Source: Siphonodentalium dalli
Taxonomy: Eukaryota > Mollusca > Scaphopoda > Gadilida > Siphonodentaliidae
DNA: 64,000 nucleotides
Assembly (NCBI GenBank): GCA_032622095.1
Contig: CP136069.1
Span: 8,634,036-8,698,035 of the forward strand
Reading direction: 5' to 3'
Shown: positions 57,683 to 64,000 of the stretch, one piece after another
Layout: the number at the start of each line of letters is the position of its first letter
How positions within the stretch are numbered: position 1 is the first letter of the stretch
Notes under the pieces: model-generated
Databases searched by the model: none
Seen by the model: the letters and a program-made list of their open reading frames with translations, nothing else
What the model was told of the DNA's origin: nothing
Translations under genes and position numbers: made by a program

Positions 57683-59323
57683 AGCTCAACTTACTTTGTA
57701 AGTTTGAGCTATTGCCATTGGTTGGCGTCCGTATGTGCGTGTGTCTGTCAACAATTTCCTTTGGCGCGGGCTAATTGTCGTACCTTTTGTCTGGTCTTTA
57801 TGAAATTTGTCATGAATGTTGACATTGACATGTAGATGGGAACGAATGATTTTGGGGTCGTTTGGCCAAAAAACATGGCCACCAGCAGCCATCTTGGATT
57901 TTACTCTTTACATGTACATGACTAAATCCTTTGGGGTGGGCTACAGGTCATAGCTTTGGTCGGATCTTCATTATACCCCCCGTTTTTTTTTATCAATTTA
58001 CGTGAAACTTGCTACAGACATCAACCACCATGGGAACCTGTGCACCTGCGATTATGACGTCTGTCGGACTTTTTTTGGTGGAGTTATCCCCCCTTTTTCG
58101 ACTTAGAAAATTTTCGCAACATGTAACTTTTGTCCGAGCTTTTATTCCTACATTTTTCAGTCAATTTTTTAAAAACGTGGCACAGATATTTAGTACCATG
58201 GGAACTTGTGCACCTGCGATTATGACGTCTGTCCGACATTTTTTGGTGGAGTTATCTCCCTTCTTCGACTTAGAAACTTTTTTTGCAACATGCATAATTT
58301 TGTCCGAGCTTTTATTCCTACATTTTTCGGTCAATGTTTTTTAATCTTGGCACTGATATTTAGTACCATGGGAACCTGTGCACCTGCGATTATGACGTCT
58401 GTCCGACATTTTTTGTGTGGAGTTATTCCCCTTTTTCGCAACATACATAATTTTGTCCAAGCTTTTATTCCTACATTTTTCGGTCAATAGGTTTAAGATT
58501 AGGGTTATGGTTGTACACCTGCAATGGGAACTGTTATTTTATTATTTTAACTAAATGTTTACTGACATTTGAAACATCTTATTATTTTAAAAACGGGGGT
58601 ATCCGTAGTCCCATTGGGACAGTCACACCTAGTTAAATTTGTCATGGATGTTAACAATGACATGTAGTTGGGAACGAGTCGTTTTGGTGTTATTTGGCCA
58701 AAAAAACATTGCCGCCAGAAGCAATCTTGGATTTTACTCTTTGCATGACTAAATCCTTTGACACAGGCTACAGGTCGTACCTTTGGTCAGTTCATTGTGA
58801 GATTTGTCATGGCTGTTGACATTGACATGTACCCGGTAGATGGAAACGAGTCATTTTGGTGTCGGTCGGCCAAAAAACATGGCTGCCAGCGGCCATCTTG
58901 GATTTCAAAATTCAATCCATTAGCACGGCCTACAGGTCTTATCTTTTGTCGGATCATCATTAAATTTGTCATGGATGTTAATATTGACATGTAGATGGGA
59001 ACGGGTAATTTTGGGGTCGTTCGGCCGAAAAATATGGCCACCAGCAGCCATCTTGGATTTTACTCTTTGCATAACTAAATCCTTTGGCAAGGGCTACAAG
59101 TCATATCTTTTGTCGGATCATCATGAAATTTGTGATGGATGTTAACAATTACATGTAAATGTGAACGAGTCTTTTTGGGGTCATTTGGCAAAAAAGCATG
59201 GCTGCTGGTGGCCATCTTGGATTTTAATCTTTGCATAACTACCGGTAGGCCTTTCAACTTTCCACATTCCTAATCACTCCATTGACCTTAACACATGAAA
59301 TTATTCCCTTTCCAAGTTGAGCT
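57683..59323. mobile_element. Composite element with AGCTCAACTT inverted ends and ~160-bp internal repeats
   Basis: It starts AGCTCAACTTACTTTGTAAG and ends AAGTTGAGCT, an inverted terminal pair. The interior is a tandem series of the ~160-bp unit (about five copies) plus the Helitron-like insertion at 57971-58632. The same start (53288) and end (about 52240) occur in the other clusters, so this is one family. No protein is encoded. Confidence 0.6.
57971..58632 (+). mobile_element. Helitron-like non-autonomous element, copy 2
   Basis: It begins TTATACCCCCC after A and ends with the GTCCCATTGGGAC hairpin, 8 bases, then CTAG before T, as in copy 1. It interrupts a 'cttca|tgaaatttgtcat' unit. 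The body has about three copies of a ~180-bp internal unit with 'accatgggaacctgtgcacc'. Confidence 0.7.
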
Positions 59324-60090
59324 ACAGTGTCATTGGCACTTTCATCAGTAATGTGTTTACTGTTGTAAGGCCAAAATAAATTGAATGCGTGTTTCCGTTA
59401 ACGAGCCCAAAAAAATATGGGCTGGCGGCTGCTGGCGGTAGGCTTTTCATTTTATTTTATTTTTTTATGGTCTCGTGTGGGCCATACCTAACCACCATCA
59501 ATTTCATCAAACACCATACAATGACCCAGAGCAACTGATATATTGAGGGGAAACATATAAAACAGTTAAACAGTAGACAGTTTACTAAAATTACTTTAAT
59601 AAACCTGAAACAGGCACTGCCTTGCCATGTGGCTTGGCCACAACAGGCATCAGTCCTGCATTGAAACAATTAATACAAATAGGGAAAACTGTCCTGTAAT
59701 GTTTTTTCAGAGATGTTTTTACATCCCATTGGGAGTCCTGCACAATGGGCACAGGTATCAATGGCCCCAAGGGCTGCCCCATAATATCCCAATTCTATTG
59801 GAGACCGAGACACAATATCCTGATGCACCACCATCCTTGCAGCCTGGTTATGGTCAGGTGGGACCGAAGAGGAGCGATAACTTGTGATCTTCCAGTATAG
59901 CGTCCGGTCGTAATTTGACTTTCGTTTGAAGAGTGACGATGTGGCTTTGCAAAAAATATATAAATATATCAAAGATATAATTTATTTCAAGGTGAATCAG
60001 GGTGAATCAGATAAAATGGAACCACGTGTACACAGTTTGGATAACAGTGCGGTCGGTCGGTTTATAGATTGATTTTTTTTATTTAAAACC
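59324..60090. other. Region with one possible short exon, otherwise unassigned
   Basis: Apart from the doubtful exon at 59594-59782, nothing is recognised. Confidence 0.35.
59594..59782 (-). CDS. Doubtful exon, cysteine-containing, unrecognised
   Basis: The frame reads DSQWDVKTSLKKHYRTVFPICINCF..., a mixed composition unlike random AT-rich DNA, with CINC and a later HGK. It begins near a plausible acceptor (GGGCAG) and ends in TAA. No upstream exon, promoter or known domain was found. It could be a degraded transposon fragment. Confidence 0.22.
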
Positions 60091-60352
60091 AATCAAATGA
60101 ACTTGGGTCCGTGGGTTTTGAAGACGGTCGGTTGGGTTACAGGAAACACGCATTAAATTTGTTTTGGCCTAATTGTGACATTTACATGTATATTCAAAAT
60201 TTTGCTTTTAATTGCTTTAAATCAAATGAACTTGGGTCCGTGGGGTTTGAAGACGGTCGGTTGGGTTACAGGAAACACGCATTAAATTTGTTTTGGCCTA
60301 ATTGTGACATTTACATGTATATTCAAAATTTTGCTTTTAATTGCTTTAAATC
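60091..60352. repeat. Recent tandem duplication, 129-bp unit, two copies
   Basis: 60091-60219 and 60220-60348 are almost identical (one visible difference, GGTTTTG versus GGGTTTG), followed by a few further matching bases. Confidence 0.95.
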
Positions 60353-61330
60353 CTGGATACATCTCGGTTGAAGTGGTAACCTTAAGACAGTGTTGGTGGT
60401 TAACGCAGTATTTATCAGAGTGACACCACTTTGCAGGTGATCAATTACTTTAAGGATAGCTGTGAGTGCTCTCGCTGTATTTTCCTCATGGTAATGACTG
60501 ACCGTTCAGCACATTTTCAAACTGTTTTCTCCGGTGTACGCACACATGAGCGCAGCAAGCATTGAGTAACTCCACACACTATCTAATGGTAGATGTAGAT
60601 AATAAATCCCCCATGTGCATCACATACATGTAGATACGCTATATACATGTAGATACCTGGTGCATCATTACTCATCACCTCGTGGGGGGGGGGTGTATAT
60701 ATTCCCAGGTACATCTTTAGTTCTTTACTCATCACTCTATAAATAAATTTTTTTGAGAGTGCCCTTTAACTCTTCAGCCAATATAGAATTTCATGCAATT
60801 TTAAAGTAATGCCGTAGAAGATAAGTGTCAATTTTGAACAGGACAATTTTTTGGCTGTGCACTGGATTGCACAATCCCAAAGTTTCCACAATGACAGGGA
60901 AATAGTGTATTTGGCACTGTCAAATTCAACTATAATTGATAGGCCTAAATATACCTACAATAAATATGTAGAAACGTCACAATGTTTTGCGCATGTTCTC
61001 TTCAAACCCACCATCCCAGGTGACAGGTATATGGGTGGACATGGTGATTCAACATGTACGCATACCGTACATGTACATGTATGTAGTCGGTCAGATACTG
61101 GTAGCTTGTTAAAACCAGATGTTTGGGTCCTGCAAATATTTGATAAACAATTAGATTTATATATCACTGATGTAATGTTGTTCATTGAAATTTCAAGCAA
61201 AAAAAAAAAGGAAAAAAAAAATACTAGTAACAACTGTACCATATTGCATCCAACCAACACCCAAACTACCCCCCCCCCAGCTCCTAGCTCAAGTTTTAGC
61301 CAGACTTTACAAAAGTTACCATTTTTTTTC
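60353..61330. other. No gene recognised
   Basis: Contains short 'acatgtacatgta' runs and poly-A/poly-C tracts. The ORF at 60851-61360 reads through these low-complexity tracts and has no domain. Confidence 0.4.
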
Positions 61331-61990
61331 AATTTTCTGGGAAAAACACGTGGCTGCTAACAGCAATCTTTGTTTGCACTCTTTGTATGACTAAATCCTT
61401 TGGCACACCCTACAGGCAACATCTCTCATCCAATCATCACCAAACATAATATGGATTCTCGGATTGACATCTACATGTAAATGAGAGATTACCATCCCCC
61501 CTCCCCCCCCGAAATTCTGGTAAAAAACATGGCTGCCAACAGCCATCTTGTTTTTACTCTTTGTGTTGACTAAATCCTTTAGCACACCCTACATGTAACA
61601 TCTCTCATCTGATCGTCACAAAACTTCATATGGATCTTCGGGGTGACATCTTGATGGGAGCTATCCATTTTTTCCGAATTCTGTTAAAAAAAAAACATGG
61701 CTGCCAGCGGCCATACTGGATTTCAAGCATGAAGTTCACAATTAATAGTGAAATGTTTTGAAAATTCACGGGTACATTTATGTTTGGGATATCACCTCTA
61801 GATGGGAACTATTGAATTTAAACGATTTTCGATGAAAAACATGACCACTGGCAGGCATCTTGTATTTCACTCTTTGCATCACTAAATTCTTTGGCACACT
61901 CTAAAGGCCACAACCCTAATTCGATTGTCATCAAACTTAGCATGGATTCTCAATGTGACCTCTAGATGGGAGATTATCATTGTTGACATA
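61331..61990. repeat. ~160-bp tandem repeat cluster 3, diverged
   Basis: About four units with 'aaaaacatggctgcca', 'ggccatcttg', 'actctttg(c/t)(a/g)t' and 'actaaatcctttggcaca' in order. These are the most diverged copies of the family. Confidence 0.8.
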
Positions 61991-63221
61991 CAAACATCCC
62001 CGCGGTTGTGGGGTTTCACACCTGTAGATGTACCACTATAATTAAAGTATTTGACTTGAAAAACGGGGTGGTACCCCGATAAAGACCATTGTATTGCTGG
62101 TAGTATACGGTATCCACAGCGGTATCAAGATGGTCACCGGTGGAGTTACGGTACCGTTTTGTCAGGGACATGGCCAGAGGATCTGCATTGGGGGGGGGGG
62201 GGTGTCCACTTCAGGAAATTTCAACACTACACCCCTCCCCCTTGAATCCAAAAACACAAGTTTTGCATAATTCCATTTGCACCTCAATGCTCAGGCCTAA
62301 TAACCTAGATATATTCATAAACCATGGTTCTATATACCCAGTATCAGAACATTCAGATATCTGAACCTGAAAATTCCATAAATACACAGAACGACACGAT
62401 GTGTAAATGGGTTTGTCAATACGGCACGAGTGCTGTCGCAGAAGGATAAAGAAGAAAAATTGTCATAAATTAGTTTGGAAATATTCAGGATATCATGCAG
62501 TATCAGATATGGGTTGGTTTCAATTTTATATTTAGGCGTCTAATATCTAGTGTGTGTAAGTTCTACAATCGCGTTAAGTGTTTTTGGCATTTACATGGCA
62601 ATATGGGCCAGGGGGCTGAGGAGCTGCAGTACCCCTCCCCCCTCTGAATGATTTGCAAGCATAAAATTTGGGCAATTTTTGGGAGAATTGGTGGAACTTT
62701 CGGGCAAATCGCATGGTGCTTCGGGTGAATTTCTACATCTATATCTATACTTCTCCGGTTAGCAAATTTATTTGTTCCAGAGTGGCTATTTTATCTCAGG
62801 CATGAAATGGCTTGATATTATATTATCTTATACCAGACCACCATTCGTCACTGCGTGTTGAAATTTTAATAATTTTTCAAATTCTAAATTAAATCACGAT
62901 ATGTAAATTAGATCCTATCTTCAGCAAAATACATGTAGCTTTACCTACCATATCGTAGCTGAAGTGTGCATGTAATATTCAGTTAATGCAATGAATCATG
63001 AGTATAACCTGGTTGAAATACTACTGTGTGGCGAGTCACACTCGTCTTCGAGCTATATTGAGGCCATGTACACAATGTACATGTATGCACGGTGCTATGA
63101 ACGGTTTGTATTGTGAATGGGTAAAATTATCTGCTCGTAAACCCTCATAGTAGACAATTTTATACCAGGTTCTATTCAGTTTTCAGAAATAGCTCGCAAT
63201 GGAAATTTGCATGGTACATGT
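61991..63221. other. No gene recognised
   Basis: One G12-type run at about 62190. No convincing ORF or repeat. Confidence 0.4.
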
Positions 63222-63390
63222 CAGGGTTTCCGCCAGGCCGGCTGCGGGTCCGTCCCACGGACCCATTCCCCTCGCAGATGATCTGTTTGATTCATACATG
63301 TACCAAAAGTCAGTAGCAATATGTCATAAAAAATTCGGCTGCAACGGGAGTTCGGGGGGTTAAACAGAATACTGGTGAAAAAGCGGGTCA
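63222..63390 (-). repeat. Inverted copy of 57008-57176
   Basis: Starts CAGGGTTTCCGCC and ends GCGGGTCAA, mirroring the other copy. Differences include an added GG run near 63355. Confidence 0.75.
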
Positions 63391-64000
63391 ATTGAGCACA
63401 GTGTGTTACCAGTACAGCGTAACCCTTTGTAATCAAAGCGCCAAAAACTACAACGTAATGTTTGGTGTGCATTGAAATAACGACGTCATATACAGCAAGG
63501 TCAAAATGACATGGTTTCAGTAACAGGGCATGGCAGACATTTAATTTTACCGGTATATGTCCATGAACTATAAACATCTATACAGTACCAATGATACCAG
63601 ATTTAAACTGGCACATTAATTAATGCGACTTGAGAATATATATACTTCAAAGTATCAACCTGTGTGGGGTACAATTATTATTCACCTACATGTAGGCCTA
63701 CATTGTATAATCTAATTGTATATTCTAATTTTATATCTACATGTACATATCATGGACTTGGAAGGAGTAAATGTTCGGACACGTTATTATCATATTAATA
63801 AATGACAAACAGTCACTATGCCAGACTTGGATATTTTAGGTGTTGTCAGAGTAACAGATCATGAGTTGATAGAATGCAAATATTTCACTGATTGGCTTGA
63901 TGCACTGATGAAAAGTGTGATGACAGATATTTTCTACCCATTGATAGTCACATTAATATTTGAGACAGTTGCTTGCTCTTTTTCCATGCACACAATGATC
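63391..64000. other. No gene recognised
   Basis: AT-rich sequence, nothing assignable. Confidence 0.4.

Noticed and set aside
60851-61360. 169-codon ORF near the right end
   Set aside because: It runs through poly-A and poly-C tracts and a repeat copy. Composition is not protein-like.

Overview
The window is animal genomic DNA, most likely from a marine invertebrate and plausibly a mollusc. The evidence is a metazoan-type Polinton, a tRNA-derived SINE, non-LTR retrotransposon remnants, a Helitron-like element, hAT-type MITEs and very long satellite arrays. Species cannot be fixed by eye, and no host gene is convincingly seen.

The centre of interest is one complete Polinton/Maverick (adintovirus-like) element at 5977-26054, 20,078 bp. 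It has 375-bp terminal inverted repeats differing at one position, 5'-AG termini and a perfect 6-bp target duplication GATGCG (5971-5976 and 26055-26060). The + strand carries a spliced protein-primed family B DNA polymerase (8 exons, 13597-20163), a packaging ATPase (20251-20901) and two small overlapping ORFs. The - strand carries, converging on these, the major capsid protein (21850-23121), a basic protein, a small Polinton-type protein, a DDE integrase with chromodomain (23724-24797), a single-repeat TBP-like protein (24970-25302) and a small membrane protein (25333-25569). The left 7 kb is an accessory arm: a terminal exon for an acidic NLS protein, a type I membrane protein, a tandem PC4-like protein and a BIR (IAP-like) protein.

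Read together, the accessory genes form a possible host-takeover module: a TBP-like and a PC4-like protein for transcription or ssDNA binding, an IAP-like protein against cell death, repeated PLDLS (CtBP-binding type) motifs in the polymerase N-terminal ORF, and an LxCxE motif in the PC4-like protein. The short-motif calls are inference. Near-identical TIRs suggest a young insertion, but there is a one-base frameshift in the polymerase N-terminus, an in-frame TGA ahead of the PC4 domains, a RING cut short in the IAP, and no recognisable adenovirus-type protease.

Flanks: the left flank (1-5970) holds a hAT MITE with a SINE nested in it, diverged dispersed repeats and a LINE 3' end. To the right come a 1.456-kb satellite with dimeric higher-order structure (27.3-34.4 kb), a ~140-bp satellite (37.4-43.7 kb), a ~785-bp satellite with poly-C tracts (43.7-51.7 kb) interrupted by a second copy of the hAT MITE, then a mosaic of ~160-bp tandem repeats, foldbacks and minisatellites to the end.
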